A stretch of DNA of 64,000 nucleotides from Corynebacterium flavescens (GTDB lineage: Bacteria > Actinomycetota > Actinomycetes > Mycobacteriales > Mycobacteriaceae): contig NZ_VXKK01000032.1 in NCBI RefSeq assembly GCF_008693105.1, forward strand, positions 1 to 64,000, given 5' to 3'. This document shows positions 36,716 through 46,476 of the stretch, piece after piece; positions within the stretch are counted from its first letter, which is position 1, and the number at the start of each line of letters is the position of its first letter. The notes below the pieces were generated by a model. It was not told where the DNA came from. It did not search any database and saw only the letters and a list, made by a program, of their open reading frames with translations. The position numbers and the translations under genes were made by a program.

Positions 36716-37234
36716 CTAGCTCTGCAGCTTTTCTTCAACGCATTGGTTGATGGCGTCTTGATCATCAAGGGTGACGCAGTCACTGAATACAGCGACGAAA
36801 GAACCGATGATGTAGAGGCCGACCGCCAGGGCCACTGCGGCCAGCACGAGCCCGGTCACCGTCATCCATGTGCGGCGATCCTTGGCAGCCTTCGAGCGAT
36901 TGCGAATGAAGGCGATAATAGCCAGGATCACGGTGATGAACCCGAGTAGAATCCCCACCCCGAAGATCATGGTGAGCAAGGATAAAACGCCGAAGATCAA
37001 CGTCACCAGCGCCATGGTGGACTTCTTACCCGCGCTTTGTGCAGGATCGCTCATGGCGCCCCCATAGCTTGCCCCCGAGTAGGCGCTGGCTTGGGGCTGT
37101 GAACCATAGGAAGGAAGCCCGGAGTCACTCGGCGTGGAGTAGTTTCCTGGGGCCGAAGAGTCCTCCGGCGCAGGATTGCTGCCGTGGTCTGCGTCCGCGG
37201 AACGGTCGCCGTCAGAGTTAAAGGGATTGCTCAA
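36716..37234 (-). CDS. Small DUF4190-like membrane protein
   Basis: This is a 172-residue protein if it begins at the TTG at 37234, giving MSNPFNSDGD, an N-terminus also seen in the membrane protein at 53652; GAGG lies 8 nt upstream. The first 75 residues are polar and Ser/Gly/Pro-rich. Two hydrophobic blocks follow (STMALVTLIFGVLSLLTMIF and TVTGLVLAAVALAVGLYIIG). A short C-terminal tail has two cysteines (CVTLDDQDAINQC) that could form a disulfide outside the membrane. Function unknown. Confidence 0.7.
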   Translation of the reverse strand: MSNPFNSDGDRSADADHGSNPAPEDSSAPGNYSTPSDSGLPSYGSQPQASAYSGASYGGAMSDPAQSAGKKSTMALVTLIFGVLSLLTMIFGVGILLGFITVILAIIAFIRNRSKAAKDRRTWMTVTGLVLAAVALAVGLYIIGSFVAVFSDCVTLDDQDAINQCVEEKLQS

Positions 37235-37290
37235 AGCGGGTGCCTCAGTTCTCAAAGTAGTGCTATTTCTGCTTAGTCTACGTGAGAAAT

Positions 37291-39099
37291 TTACCATTTC
37301 CGCAAGTAGTCGATGCGCTTGCGCAATTGCTCAGCGTTGCACAAGGCGGTGGGCGGACCGCCGCAGGCCTTTCGCGCTTCGGTGTGGATGGCGCCGTGCG
37401 GGCGCCCGGAGCCCTGGGCCGCGATGGACACGGCGGTGTTGAGCTCTTTGCGCAAGGCGGAGATCTCGTCGACGACTCCCCCGCCGTTGGTGCTGGCGCC
37501 GTTGGTGCCGGAGCCGTTGTCGTTTGAGCTGTTGCTACCGGACCCGTAGTCGCTTGAGCTGGGACGCGGCGCGTACTCCATGCCATAGAGCTGGCGGCGG
37601 TGTTGCTCGGCTGCTTGCGCAGCCCGGCGCGCCTTCTCCTCGGCTTCCTTGCGATCGAGTTCCTCGGATTGCTTGTGGCGCAGCAGGTCCTTGACCTGTT
37701 CGGCGTCGAGAAGCCCGGGGATGCCGAGGAAGTCGGAATCGACGTCCTCCGTAACATCACCCGTGGTGAACTGCGAGCCGTTGAAAAGGAGCCCGGAGAA
37801 CTCAGCCTCGGCGCCGAGTGCCTCATAGGAGGGCTCGAGCATATCGGGCTGGGTCTTCTTCTGGTTGGCCTCCGCGAGGAGATCGTCGTCCCAGCCTTCC
37901 TTGTCGGGGTTCTTCTCCCCCAGGACGTGATCGCGCTGCTTTTCCATGTCCTCGGCCAGGCCTAAGAGAACGGGCACAGAGGGCAGGAATACAGAGGCGG
38001 TCTCCCCCGGCATGCGCGAACGCACGAAACGACCGATGGCCTGAGCGAAAAACAGCGGCGTCGAGGCGGAGGTGGCGTAGACGCCGACGGCCAGGCGCGG
38101 GACGTCCACTCCCTCAGACACCATGCGCACAGCGACCATCCACTCGTCGGTGCTCTCGGAGAACTCGGCGATGCGGTCAGAGGAGCCGGGATCATCGGAC
38201 AAGATGATGGAGACCGGTGTATTCGAGAGCTGCTTGAGAATGCGGGCATAGGCGCGCGCGGTCTGCGTATCGGTGGCTAGGACAAGGCCGCCGGCGTCGG
38301 GCATATTGCGCCGCATCTGCATCAGGCGCGTGTGCGCGGCCTGCAACACGGACGGAATCCACTCGCCCTTGGGGTCGAGTGCCGTCTTCCAGGCGCGGGC
38401 GGTTTGCTCCGGGTTGAGAATATCGCCCAGGCGGGCGCTGAACTCCTCGCCCGCGCTATCGCGCCAGCGGGCCTCCCCCGAGTAGGAAAGGAAGACCACC
38501 GGGCGCACCACGCCGTCGGCAAGCGCATCGCCGTAACCGTAGGTGTGGTCCGAACGTGAGACCAAGTGGCCTTCCCCGTCCTGCTCGTAGCGCACGAAAG
38601 GGATCTGCGAATCATCGGAGCGGAAGGGCGTACCCGTCAGCGATAGGCGGTGCTCGACGTCGTCATAGGCCTCGCGCACACCATCGCCCCAGCTCTTGGC
38701 ATCACCGGCGTGGTGAATCTCGTCGAGGATCACCAAAGTGCGCCGCGCGGAAGCGATGGCGCGGTGCTTAAATGGGTGCATTCCCACCTGGGCGTAGGTC
38801 ACCACGATGCCGTCATAGGCGGGGTTGACCGCCGAGGAATTACTAAACTTCGGATCCAAAGCCAGGCCGACGCGGGCGGCGGCTTGCGACCACTGAATCT
38901 TGAGGTGCTCGGTGGGAACGACCACGATGATGCGCTCCACGCTGCGGTCTTCTTTGAGCTCCGTGGCTATGCGCAGGGCAAAGGTGGTCTTGCCCGCGCC
39001 GGGGGTGGCCACGGCCATGAAGTCTTGAGGTTTGGTTTCGAGAAACTTGTGCAAAGCGGCTTGCTGCCAAGCGCGCAACTGCCCTTTGTTCTTACTCAC
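37291..39099 (-). CDS. DEAD/DEAH-box superfamily 2 helicase
   Basis: This 602-residue SF2 helicase has Walker A ATPGAGKTTF near residue 30, DEIH in VILDEIHHAG near residue 131, SLTGTPFRSDD, and the lobe 2 motifs VSEGVDVPRLAV and QAIGRFVRSR. The C-terminal 120 residues are charged and Ser/Asn/Gly-rich. The GTG start at 39099 overlaps the TGA stop of the DUF3039 gene (GTGA), so the two are translationally coupled, an arrangement usual in actinobacteria. Substrate and role are unknown; it appears to be core rather than part of the defence island. Confidence 0.88.
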   Translation of the reverse strand: MSKNKGQLRAWQQAALHKFLETKPQDFMAVATPGAGKTTFALRIATELKEDRSVERIIVVVPTEHLKIQWSQAAARVGLALDPKFSNSSAVNPAYDGIVVTYAQVGMHPFKHRAIASARRTLVILDEIHHAGDAKSWGDGVREAYDDVEHRLSLTGTPFRSDDSQIPFVRYEQDGEGHLVSRSDHTYGYGDALADGVVRPVVFLSYSGEARWRDSAGEEFSARLGDILNPEQTARAWKTALDPKGEWIPSVLQAAHTRLMQMRRNMPDAGGLVLATDTQTARAYARILKQLSNTPVSIILSDDPGSSDRIAEFSESTDEWMVAVRMVSEGVDVPRLAVGVYATSASTPLFFAQAIGRFVRSRMPGETASVFLPSVPVLLGLAEDMEKQRDHVLGEKNPDKEGWDDDLLAEANQKKTQPDMLEPSYEALGAEAEFSGLLFNGSQFTTGDVTEDVDSDFLGIPGLLDAEQVKDLLRHKQSEELDRKEAEEKARRAAQAAEQHRRQLYGMEYAPRPSSSDYGSGSNSSNDNGSGTNGASTNGGGVVDEISALRKELNTAVSIAAQGSGRPHGAIHTEARKACGGPPTALCNAEQLRKRIDYLRKW

Positions 39100-39371
39100 T
39101 TGCGCCGCAGACCTCGGTAGATTCGCTCGCAGTCGGGGCACACCGGTGAGCCCGGCTTGGCCTGCTTGGTCACGGGAAAGGTCTCCCCGCACAGCGCAAC
39201 GACGTACTTGCCGTTGACTGCGGAGTCGAGGATATTGTCTTTCTTGACGTAGTGAAAGAACTTCGGGGTGTCATTGCCACCGCGCGAGGTGTCTTCCTTG
39301 ATGTCTGGGCGTTCAATAGTCTTTGTCGTGGTGCGTGTCGCGGTAGTCGTTGTAGTACTCACGGTCTCCAT
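39096..39371 (-). CDS. DUF3039 family protein
   Basis: This is a protein of about 91 residues with a Thr-rich N-terminus, the conserved motif KTIERPDIKEDT, and a Cys-containing C-terminus (VVALCGETF, PVCPDCERIY) that may bind zinc. The start is uncertain: ATG 39371 or GTG 39362. It ends inside the GTGA shared with the downstream helicase start. Function unknown; the coupling suggests a partner of the helicase. Confidence 0.82.
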   Translation of the reverse strand: METVSTTTTTATRTTTKTIERPDIKEDTSRGGNDTPKFFHYVKKDNILDSAVNGKYVVALCGETFPVTKQAKPGSPVCPDCERIYRGLRRK

Positions 39372-39422
39372 CTTTCCCCATCGGTGTCGAAGTTCGCGAG
39401 TTCGCAGTCTACCCTTAGGAAC

Positions 39423-39911
39423 ATGCACTCGAAGAACTCGCACGACGGCTCGGGCCCCACGTCACTGTGGGCACGGGTCTTCTCCCTGCGGTGGCTTAAG
39501 CGCCGGCGTGCGCAGTTAATCACGGATGCCCAGGAATCCCCCGGGCAAGACAGGCATCGGCGCGAGATCTGGTACGCGGTTCTGCAGTTTTTGCGCGTTC
39601 CCTCTCTCCTCATCGCCGGCTGGCTCATCTATTCCTTCCATGCTTGGGTGCCCGCCGCTTTCATCGTCGGGGTGACCTTTCCGCTGCCGTGGATGGCGGT
39701 TGTCATAGGAAATAGCCGGGGTCGGCCTAAGGACAAGCGCGAGAAGAACATCTACAAGCCGGCGCTTGCCCGGCAGATGGCGCGCGCCCAGGCCCAGCAA
39801 CTGAGCCGACCGCAGGCCAAGGCGCTGGATTCCACGGTGCATGAGACCATTGAGCATTCAACGATTGAGCACGACAGCAATGACCACACTAAAGGAGGCC
39901 CCCAGACATGA
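39423..39911 (+). CDS. DUF3099 family membrane protein
   Basis: This 162-residue protein begins with a basic region (SLRWLKRRRAQLITDAQESP, the DUF3099 signature). Two membrane segments follow (FLRVPSLLIAGWLIYSF and AAFIVGVTFPLPWMAVVIG), then a long basic and His-rich tail. The ATG at 39423 is chosen by family alignment. The stop overlaps the start of the methyltransferase (ATGA), so the genes are coupled. Confidence 0.82.
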   Translation: MHSKNSHDGSGPTSLWARVFSLRWLKRRRAQLITDAQESPGQDRHRREIWYAVLQFLRVPSLLIAGWLIYSFHAWVPAAFIVGVTFPLPWMAVVIGNSRGRPKDKREKNIYKPALARQMARAQAQQLSRPQAKALDSTVHETIEHSTIEHDSNDHTKGGPQT

Positions 39912-41476
39912 ATTCCTGGGAATCGGAGGACAGCCCACAAGGCTTTTTGGCCGCGACCGCCGCAGAATTGGCACAGTTCTTGGCCGGGGCTGGGTACAGC
40001 GCCGACGGCATCGCCGGTCACCTCGGACCGGAATACACCGAGGCAATGCATCGCGGTGAACCCGCTGCGGTAGAGATGGCCACTGCGGGAAACACGCAGT
40101 TAGATGTCCTCATCCGCCTCTTTCTCCTCCATGAGGCCGTGCCCGCCACCCTGCTTGGCGACGTCGTCGGTGCCCGCCTCGCCGGTCGCCTCCTCGATTC
40201 CGGCATCGCCGTCGGTGACGGGCACGGTACTGTCTCCATCGCGCTCGACATCCGACCGCATGTCATCGTGGGCCGCAATCGCCTCGTCTTTTCCGATATC
40301 GACGCTTCCTTGAGCACTATCGTCCCCGGACCTGATCACGTATTGGGCGTGGGCGCGGCTAGCCTTTCCCTCTTGCAATCCACTCCTATATCGCCCGTTG
40401 GCACCGTGCTGGATCTCGGTGCCGGCTCCGGTGTGCAGACCCTGGGGCAGCTGACGTGCGCGCAGACCGTGACTGCCACCGACGTTCACCCGCGCGCCCT
40501 GGAGCTGGCTGAGGTAACCCTGGCAGCGGCTGGAACTGAGGATGCCGAACGCGTCGAACTGCTGCAGGGTTCCTGGTTCGAGCCGGTGGCCGGGCGCACT
40601 TTCGACCGCATCGTATCCAACCCGCCCTTTGTGGTTGGTCTGCCGGAAGTCGGCCATGTCTATCGCGATTCAGGTCTTGACCTCGACGGGGCCAGCAAGC
40701 TCGTGGTTTCCCAGGCCGCCTCGCACCTCAGCCCCGGCGGCACAGCCCACCTCTTGGCCGCATGGGTGCATCACGGTGAAGAGTCTTGGCAGCAGCGCGT
40801 AGCCTCCTGGCTGCCCGATACCGGCGTGGCCGCCTGGATCATCCAGAGAGATGTGGCTGACCCAGCACTCTACGTATCGACCTGGCTCAAGGATGAATCC
40901 GTCGACGTGCGCAGTCCCCTCGGTCGCGAACGCTCCCGGCTGTGGCTGCAACACTTTAGCGATGCCGACGTCACCGGCATTGGTTTCGGATTCGTCGCCA
41001 TTCAGAAGCTGGCGGACGAGAACGAGCCTTCCGATATTCTGGCCGAGTACATGCCGCAGCCTTTCGAGGATCCCCTGGGACCAGAGGTGGAAGAGTACTT
41101 CGCGCGCATCGCCTGGCTGCGCGAGCTGGTTCCCGGCGAGCTGGAGCATAAGCGCTGCGCCCTACGCCCCGGCCTAGCGCGCGAGGACATAGCGCTGGCT
41201 GATGAGGAAACCGCCATGGGCTTTAAGCGCGCTGTATTGCGCCTTACCCGCACCGAAGGCCCGCGCTGGTCCCACGAAATCGATGAGCATCTCGCCTCCA
41301 TCGTCGCCGGGCTCAATCCCCGCGGTCTCAGCTTGGGTGAGACTATTGAGCTCTATGCCGCAGCCCACGGCTTCGACGAGGATGCGCTCACCGCAGCGGC
41401 CTTGCCTGCCGTGGTCGATCTCATTCGCCACGGCATTGTCATCCCCGCCGATCTACTCCTGGAGGAAAGCCTGTGA
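39908..41476 (+). CDS. SAM-dependent methyltransferase with DUF7059-type N-terminus
   Basis: This 522-residue protein has a helical N-terminal domain (about 1-95) and a RlmG/PrmC-type methyltransferase core: motif [14 protein letters not shown] (about residue 169) and the NPPF motif in [11 protein letters not shown] (about 239), which points to methylation of an amide or exocyclic amine nitrogen. A C-terminal winged-helix-like part follows. It is coupled by ATGA to the DUF3099 gene and by GTGA to dtd. The place next to dtd suggests a role around translation, but the substrate is unknown. Confidence 0.85.
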   Translation: MNSWESEDSPQGFLAATAAELAQFLAGAGYSADGIAGHLGPEYTEAMHRGEPAAVEMATAGNTQLDVLIRLFLLHEAVPATLLGDVVGARLAGRLLDSGIAVGDGHGTVSIALDIRPHVIVGRNRLVFSDIDASLSTIVPGPDHVLGVGAASLSLLQSTPISPVGTVLDLGAGSGVQTLGQLTCAQTVTATDVHPRALELAEVTLAAAGTEDAERVELLQGSWFEPVAGRTFDRIVSNPPFVVGLPEVGHVYRDSGLDLDGASKLVVSQAASHLSPGGTAHLLAAWVHHGEESWQQRVASWLPDTGVAAWIIQRDVADPALYVSTWLKDESVDVRSPLGRERSRLWLQHFSDADVTGIGFGFVAIQKLADENEPSDILAEYMPQPFEDPLGPEVEEYFARIAWLRELVPGELEHKRCALRPGLAREDIALADEETAMGFKRAVLRLTRTEGPRWSHEIDEHLASIVAGLNPRGLSLGETIELYAAAHGFDEDALTAAALPAVVDLIRHGIVIPADLLLEESL

Positions 41477-41916
41477 GGGCAGTCATCACCCGCGTCTCGC
41501 ACGCCTCCGTCAGCGTCGAGGGAGAGGTGGTCGGCTCCATCGACGCCCCCTCGACCGGAGGCCTGCTCGTCTTACTCGGAGTCTCGCGGGAGGACCTCGA
41601 AGAGTGGGAGTCGCGTGCCGAGAAAATGGCCCGCAAGATTGCCGAGCTCCGCATCCTCGACGGCGAGACCAGCGTCAGCGAAGCTCACGCCCCCGTCCTC
41701 CTCATCAGCCAGTTCACGCTCTATGGCCGTACCGCCAAGGGCCGGCGGCCCTCCTGGTCTGATGCCGCGCCGGGAGAGGCAGCCGAGCCCATCATCAACG
41801 CCGTCATCACAGCGCTGCGTGCGCGTTCTATCACCGTGGCGGAAGGGCAGTTCGGCGCACTGATGTCGGTATCCTCGGTCAACGAGGGGCCGTTTACCGT
41901 GCTGGTGGAGACCTAG
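41473..41916 (+). CDS. dtd: D-aminoacyl-tRNA deacylase
   Basis: This 147-residue enzyme removes D-amino acids mischarged to tRNA. Family signatures are [20 protein letters not shown] at the start, [17 protein letters not shown] in the middle, and the C-terminal NEGPFT, a variant of the usual NxGPVT. The GTG start overlaps the stop of the methyltransferase gene. A hairpin covers its stop codon. Confidence 0.95.
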   Translation: MRAVITRVSHASVSVEGEVVGSIDAPSTGGLLVLLGVSREDLEEWESRAEKMARKIAELRILDGETSVSEAHAPVLLISQFTLYGRTAKGRRPSWSDAAPGEAAEPIINAVITALRARSITVAEGQFGALMSVSSVNEGPFTVLVET

Positions 41917-41925
41917 CACCGGCAC
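41899..41925 (+). terminator. Possible terminator hairpin over the dtd stop codon
   Basis: GTGCTGGTG (41899-41907) pairs with CACCGGCAC (41917-41925) with one G-U pair and a 9-nt loop. There is no T tract, so it may be a weak or factor-dependent stop. Confidence 0.35.
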
Positions 41926-41979
41926 ACTACCCCCGAAAATGTTGTCTCCGAAAGTTGGAAGCACAGATTTCTATTTCTG

Positions 41980-42005
41980 GGAACTAATCCGAAATTCGTG
42001 CCGTT
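41980..42005 (+). promoter_or_regulatory. SigH-type promoter of sigB
   Basis: GGAAC (41980-41984), 17 nt, then CGTT (42002-42005) matches the GGAA(T/C) and (C/G)GTT elements of actinobacterial SigH-class ECF promoters. It lies 39 nt before the sigB start. sigB is a known SigH target in related bacteria, which supports the call. Confidence 0.7.
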
Positions 42006-42044
42006 GTATCTTGTGTAAAAGGCGCCAACTTCAGGAGGCAAGAG

Positions 42045-43058
42045 ATGACAACTACATCCGCCCGCACCGCCACTGATGTGCATGACATCAAGGACGAAGA
42101 TGAGCAAGAAGTAGACCGCGGCTCGCGCCGCAATCAGACTAATGACAATCCATCCGCTGACTTGGTACGCGTTTACCTCAACGGAATCGGAAAAACCGCA
42201 CTGCTCAGCGCCGCGGATGAAGTGGAGCTTTCCCAGGCCATCGAGGCCGGACTCTACGCCGAATACAAACTAGCCAATTCTGAGAAACTCACCCGCGCCA
42301 CCAAGCGCGATCTCAAGATTTTGGTGCGCGAGGGCAAGAAGGCCCGCTCCCACCTCCTCGAGGCCAACCTGCGCCTCGTCGTTTCCCTAGCCAAGCGCTA
42401 CACCGGCCGTGGGATGCCGCTTTTGGACCTTATCCAAGAGGGCAACTTAGGTCTTATCCGGGCCATGGAGAAGTTTGATTACGCCAAGGGCTATAAGTTC
42501 TCCACCTACGCCACGTGGTGGATCCGCCAGGCCATTACGCGCGGCATGGCAGATCAGTCGCGCACTATTCGCCTCCCTGTCCACTTGGTCGAGCAGGTCA
42601 ATAAGCTCTCCCGGATCAAGCGTGAGATGTACCAGTCTCTCGGACGCGAAGCCACCAATGAGGAGCTCGCTGAAGAGTCCGGCATTGATGAGTCCAAGAT
42701 TGAGATGCTGCTGCGCCAGTCCCGTGACCCAGTATCGCTCGACATGCCCGTGGGCACCGACGAGGAGGCTCCCCTCGGAGACTTCATCGAGGACGCTGAG
42801 GCCACGGACGCCGAAACGGCAGTCGTTGCCTCCATGCGCCACTCCGATATCCGCGAGGTCATTAGTTCCCTCGAGGAGCGTGAGCAAGACGTCATCCGCC
42901 TGCGCTATGGCCTCGATGATGGTGTTCCACGCACCCTTGACCAGATTGGACGCCGCTTCGGGCTCTCCCGCGAGCGTGTACGCCAGATTGAGCGCGAGGT
43001 CATGTCCAAGCTGCGGGACGGAAACCGCGCTGACCGTCTGCGTGAGTACGCCCTCTAA
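42045..43058 (+). CDS. sigB: RNA polymerase sigma factor SigB
   Basis: This 337-residue group 2 sigma factor is close to SigA in regions 2 to 4 but lacks the lysine-rich tail. Region 1.2 is DLVRVYLNGIGKTALLSAAD, region 2.4 lies in [17 protein letters not shown], and region 4.2 is GLSRERVRQIEREVMSKLR. An AGGAGG ribosome site lies 8-9 nt before the ATG. It serves general stress and stationary-phase transcription in corynebacteria. It is followed by a strong hairpin and dtxR. Confidence 0.96.
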   Translation: MTTTSARTATDVHDIKDEDEQEVDRGSRRNQTNDNPSADLVRVYLNGIGKTALLSAADEVELSQAIEAGLYAEYKLANSEKLTRATKRDLKILVREGKKARSHLLEANLRLVVSLAKRYTGRGMPLLDLIQEGNLGLIRAMEKFDYAKGYKFSTYATWWIRQAITRGMADQSRTIRLPVHLVEQVNKLSRIKREMYQSLGREATNEELAEESGIDESKIEMLLRQSRDPVSLDMPVGTDEEAPLGDFIEDAEATDAETAVVASMRHSDIREVISSLEEREQDVIRLRYGLDDGVPRTLDQIGRRFGLSRERVRQIEREVMSKLRDGNRADRLREYAL

Positions 43059-43098
43059 ACGCTGTTCCATCGCGCTGAAGCTTCCTTAGTGCTTCCCC

Positions 43099-43147
43099 GC
43101 CCCGCGTGCTAATCCCGCTTCATCAGTGAGGGAATAGCGCGCGGGGC
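43099..43147 (+). terminator. Terminator hairpin after sigB
   Basis: Two 18-nt arms (43099-43116 and 43130-43147) pair with one G-U pair and one mismatch around a 13-nt loop. A short TTTT lies at 43155-43158. It separates sigB from dtxR. Confidence 0.75.
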
Positions 43148-43286
43148 ATTGGCGTTTTAAGTAGATGTCTACACATACCGCGCTGCCACCGAGGCTGGCT
43201 TTAAGTACGGTAGAGTTTAGTTTATTATTCTTGGCTTTACCTTAACTGGCGGAGCCTCCCGAAAATGTGCAGAAAGGCATGCCCAC

Positions 43287-43967
43287 GTGAGGGACCTAGT
43301 CGATACCACTGAAATGTATCTGCGTACGATCTACGAGCTCGAGGAAGAGGGGATCACCCCGCTGCGCGCTCGCATCGCCGAGCGGCTTGAGCAGTCCGGC
43401 CCCACCGTCTCCCAGACTGTGGCCCGCATGGAGCGGGATGGTCTCCTCCACGTTCGCACCGATCGCAGCCTCGATCTCACGGCCAAGGGCCGCGAGCTTG
43501 CCACCGCGGTGATGCGCAAGCATCGCCTCGCCGAGCGCCTGCTCACCGACATCCTGGGGCTTGATATCCACCAGGTGCACGATGAGGCTTGCCGCTGGGA
43601 GCACGTGATGAGCAAGGACGTGGAAGAACGTCTCGTTGCCATTTTGGATGATCCCACCCGCTCGCCCTTTGGCAACCCCATTCCAGCACTCGACGAGCTC
43701 GGCTATAAGCACCCCGCCATCGACTTTGGCACCCGAGCTATCGACTTGCCCGATGGGGTGGAAACGGATGCCACCATTATTCAGATCAATGAGATCCTGC
43801 AGGTGGATACTGCTTCCTTCCGTGAGCTCACGGACGCTGGCGTAGCCGTAGGCGCTCCTGTCAAGGTGGTCAATAACAATGGCGCCGTGACCTTAACCAC
43901 TGAAAGCGGCGCAAAGATCGAATTGCTCGATGACTTGGCCCACGCTATCCGCATCGAGGTGAAGTAG
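43287..43967 (+). CDS. dtxR: Iron-dependent regulator DtxR
   Basis: This 226-residue Fe(II)-dependent repressor, the ortholog of the diphtheria toxin repressor, controls siderophore, haem-use and iron storage genes. It has an N-terminal winged helix ([19 protein letters not shown], recognition helix [17 protein letters not shown]), a metal-binding and dimerisation domain with HRLAERLL and [10 protein letters not shown], and a C-terminal SH3-like domain. The GTG start has GAAAGG upstream. One base separates it from galE, an arrangement typical of the genus. Confidence 0.97.
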   Translation: MRDLVDTTEMYLRTIYELEEEGITPLRARIAERLEQSGPTVSQTVARMERDGLLHVRTDRSLDLTAKGRELATAVMRKHRLAERLLTDILGLDIHQVHDEACRWEHVMSKDVEERLVAILDDPTRSPFGNPIPALDELGYKHPAIDFGTRAIDLPDGVETDATIIQINEILQVDTASFRELTDAGVAVGAPVKVVNNNGAVTLTTESGAKIELLDDLAHAIRIEVK

Positions 43968-43968
43968 T

Positions 43969-44952
43969 ATGAAGCTCCTCGTTACCGGCGGCGCCGGATA
44001 CGTTGGAAGCGTCTGCGCTGCAGTCCTTCTTGAGCAGGGCCACGATGTCACCATCGTGGATAATTTTTCCACCGGCAACCGGGAAGCCGTACCTGAGGGC
44101 GCGCACCTGGTAGAGGGCAATGTCGCAGATGTCGCCGCAAACGTCCTTTCTGCCGGGGACTTCGAGGGAGTCCTCCACTTCGCGGCACGCTCGCTGGTGG
44201 GCGAGTCCGTGGAGATTCCTTCCGATTATTGGCACGGCAACGTTGTCACCACCTTGGCTCTACTTGATGCCATGCGGGAGAACAATGTTCCCAGCCTGGT
44301 CTTCTCCTCCACTGCTGCCACCTACGGCGAGCCGAGCAAGGTCCCCATCACGGAGGACATGCCCACCCAGCCCACCAACCCCTATGGCGCAACGAAGTTG
44401 TCGATCGATTTCATGATCACGTCCTTCGCCAAGGCCTATGGCCTCGCCGCCACGTCGCTGCGTTACTTCAACGTCGCCGGCGCTTATGGCGATATCGGAG
44501 AGAACCGGGCTATCGAGACCCACCTCATCCCCATTGTCTTGCAGGTAGCCTTGGGCCACCGCGACAAGATCTACCTCTTTGGGGATGACTGGAATACTCC
44601 GGACGGCACTCCCGTGCGTGACTACATCCACATCCGCGATCTCGCGGACGCCCACGTGCTCGCACTGCAGGCTAATAAGCCCGGTGTTCACAGCATCTAT
44701 AACCTGGGCTCGGGTGAGGGCTATTCCGTCAAGCAGGTCGTGGACATGTGCCGCAAGGTCACCGGCCGCGATATTCCTGCTGAGGTAGCCCCCCGCCGCG
44801 CCGGAGATCCGGCAGTGCTCGTCGCCTCCTCAGACAAGATCAAGTCCGAGCTGGGCTGGAAGCCCACCCGCACGGACCTGGAGACCATCGCCACTGACGC
44901 GTGGAACTTCACCCGTAATCTGGGAGACAAGGCTCATTCCGCCAAGCGCTAA
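43969..44952 (+). CDS. galE: UDP-glucose 4-epimerase
   Basis: This 327-residue short-chain dehydrogenase-like enzyme interconverts UDP-glucose and UDP-galactose, the donor for cell-wall galactan. The NAD-binding motif is GGAGYVGS at the N-terminus. The catalytic residues are the Ser/Thr of FSSTAATYG and the Tyr and Lys of YGATK (about 141-145). It is cotranscribed with dtxR. The stop shares CTAA with the convergent DUF4192 gene. Confidence 0.96.
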   Translation: MKLLVTGGAGYVGSVCAAVLLEQGHDVTIVDNFSTGNREAVPEGAHLVEGNVADVAANVLSAGDFEGVLHFAARSLVGESVEIPSDYWHGNVVTTLALLDAMRENNVPSLVFSSTAATYGEPSKVPITEDMPTQPTNPYGATKLSIDFMITSFAKAYGLAATSLRYFNVAGAYGDIGENRAIETHLIPIVLQVALGHRDKIYLFGDDWNTPDGTPVRDYIHIRDLADAHVLALQANKPGVHSIYNLGSGEGYSVKQVVDMCRKVTGRDIPAEVAPRRAGDPAVLVASSDKIKSELGWKPTRTDLETIATDAWNFTRNLGDKAHSAKR

Positions 44953-46127
44953 GCTGCGTTTTCGGAAGTTGTTTCCTCCCCCAAGGCTGCCGCACGTGCA
45001 ACGCGGCAGCCTTTTTGCATGCTGGAAGCAATGATCTCGAACTTCCCGGCGCGGTACACAGCAAAGATCAGGTTTCCAAGGCTGTGGTGCGCCTCCTCCT
45101 CCCGCAGGACGTGGAGCGCAGGGCCGGCATAGACAATGCATTCAGTGGTTAGCTCCACCGCCGCATAGAGCGCCAGGGCGTTCGCGCGAATTGTGCCCTT
45201 AAAGGTATGGGCTGCGGCCAACAGGAGCTTCGATGCTGCCTGCGGCTGCTCAATAAGATCGGACACGACGAGGTCGCGGACCCAGGTGGTTGAAAGCCAC
45301 AGCGCCACGGTAGCCAGCATCTCGTGGTCACGGTAGGTCTCCTCTACGGAGGCCACCTCCGCGAGCAGGCGCGGGACATCCTCGATGAGCTCTGCCGCGC
45401 TCAGCGTCGATTCGGTGCCGCGAATGCGCAGGTTATTGCGCAGCTCCAGTCCAGCGCGGCGGGCTGCCTCAGCCATGGCGGCCGCGCTTTCTGGGCTCAT
45501 GCAGGGATTAGAGCGGCTAAAACGCTCCATCATGTCGCCGCGGTTGAGCTCAGGGATCACGTGGTTATCCACGCAATGCCGCATGGACTGCGATGCCGTG
45601 ATAGCCGGGATCTTTCCGTGCTCCCAGTCCCGCAGAGGCCCTGCCCCGTCCGGGCTGGTCGGGCCGAAGATCAATTCATAGGATTCGCCGGCGCAGATTT
45701 CCTCTACCCACCAGGCAGCGTCCACTGTTGTTCCGCCGCTGTCACCGGGCAACTCAACGACTCCTGCGGACAAGGAATCTTCTGCGATGGCCTCAACATC
45801 TCCCAGGGCATAGAGGAGATCACTAATGTCAGCGATCTCCGCCTGCGGGCGCTGGCTGATGATGAAGGCAAAGATGCATACGCAGTGCGGGGTGTTAAGC
45901 AGATCGGAAGCGTCAGCCCAGGCGTCGAAGATGTCAGGAATATCGACCCGAATGAGCGGACCGAGGCTGATCCCGGTGTCAGTGTGGGCCCCAGAGCCGG
46001 GTTGCTCGAGGCTAATAAAGATGACGGAATCGGTGGGATAGAAACCGAGCATCCCGGGAATATTGGATAGTAGTTCCCCCGGAGAGGAGATGTGCGGGTG
46101 AGCCTTTGGCGTGTGTGTATTGTGCAT
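44949..46127 (-). CDS. DUF4192 family protein
   Basis: This is a soluble protein of about 392 residues. The N-terminal signature ([27 protein letters not shown]) is diagnostic of DUF4192, an actinobacterial family of unknown function. The C-terminal half is helical and Ala/Leu-rich. The start is either ATG 46127 (GTGGAA upstream) or GTG 46136. Confidence 0.87.
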   Translation of the reverse strand: MHNTHTPKAHPHISSPGELLSNIPGMLGFYPTDSVIFISLEQPGSGAHTDTGISLGPLIRVDIPDIFDAWADASDLLNTPHCVCIFAFIISQRPQAEIADISDLLYALGDVEAIAEDSLSAGVVELPGDSGGTTVDAAWWVEEICAGESYELIFGPTSPDGAGPLRDWEHGKIPAITASQSMRHCVDNHVIPELNRGDMMERFSRSNPCMSPESAAAMAEAARRAGLELRNNLRIRGTESTLSAAELIEDVPRLLAEVASVEETYRDHEMLATVALWLSTTWVRDLVVSDLIEQPQAASKLLLAAAHTFKGTIRANALALYAAVELTTECIVYAGPALHVLREEEAHHSLGNLIFAVYRAGKFEIIASSMQKGCRVARAAALGEETTSENAA

Positions 46128-46476
46128 GAGTTCCACTCTTGCGTCATAGGTCGCAGTTCGAAAGACTAATTCTTCTTAAGGGGTTGCCTGTGGATAGTTT
46201 TCCGCCGTGGAGTCAGTGTTGGGCGCCTGGGGCGCGAAGTTTTCCACAGGCGGCGGCCGAGCCTATGGCCAAAAGCTACGTTTTCCGGCACAATGATTGT
46301 CTTAATCCTAACTTGGTGCCGCGTGGTCTTCCCCCAATTTCATCGTGGTCTCTTTGTGATTTCTGTGTTCTCACCGTGCTTGGTTCTTAATTCTCCTTCG
46401 CACGCTAGTTCAACAAGAGGGAATAGACCGGCCGGTTCACGTGTTGGAGTAAGTAAATATCAAGGAGGTAGAAGCC
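46128..46476. other. Intergenic region with DnaA-box-like sites
   Basis: There is no coding frame of note in this 349-nt region between divergent genes. TGTGGATAG (46189-46197) and TTTTCCACA (46240-46248) each differ by one base from the DnaA box TTATCCACA, in opposite orientations, and are part of an inverted repeat CCTGTGGA/TCCACAGG. Toward the right end an excellent AAGGAGG ribosome site serves the PAC2 gene. Confidence 0.5.
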
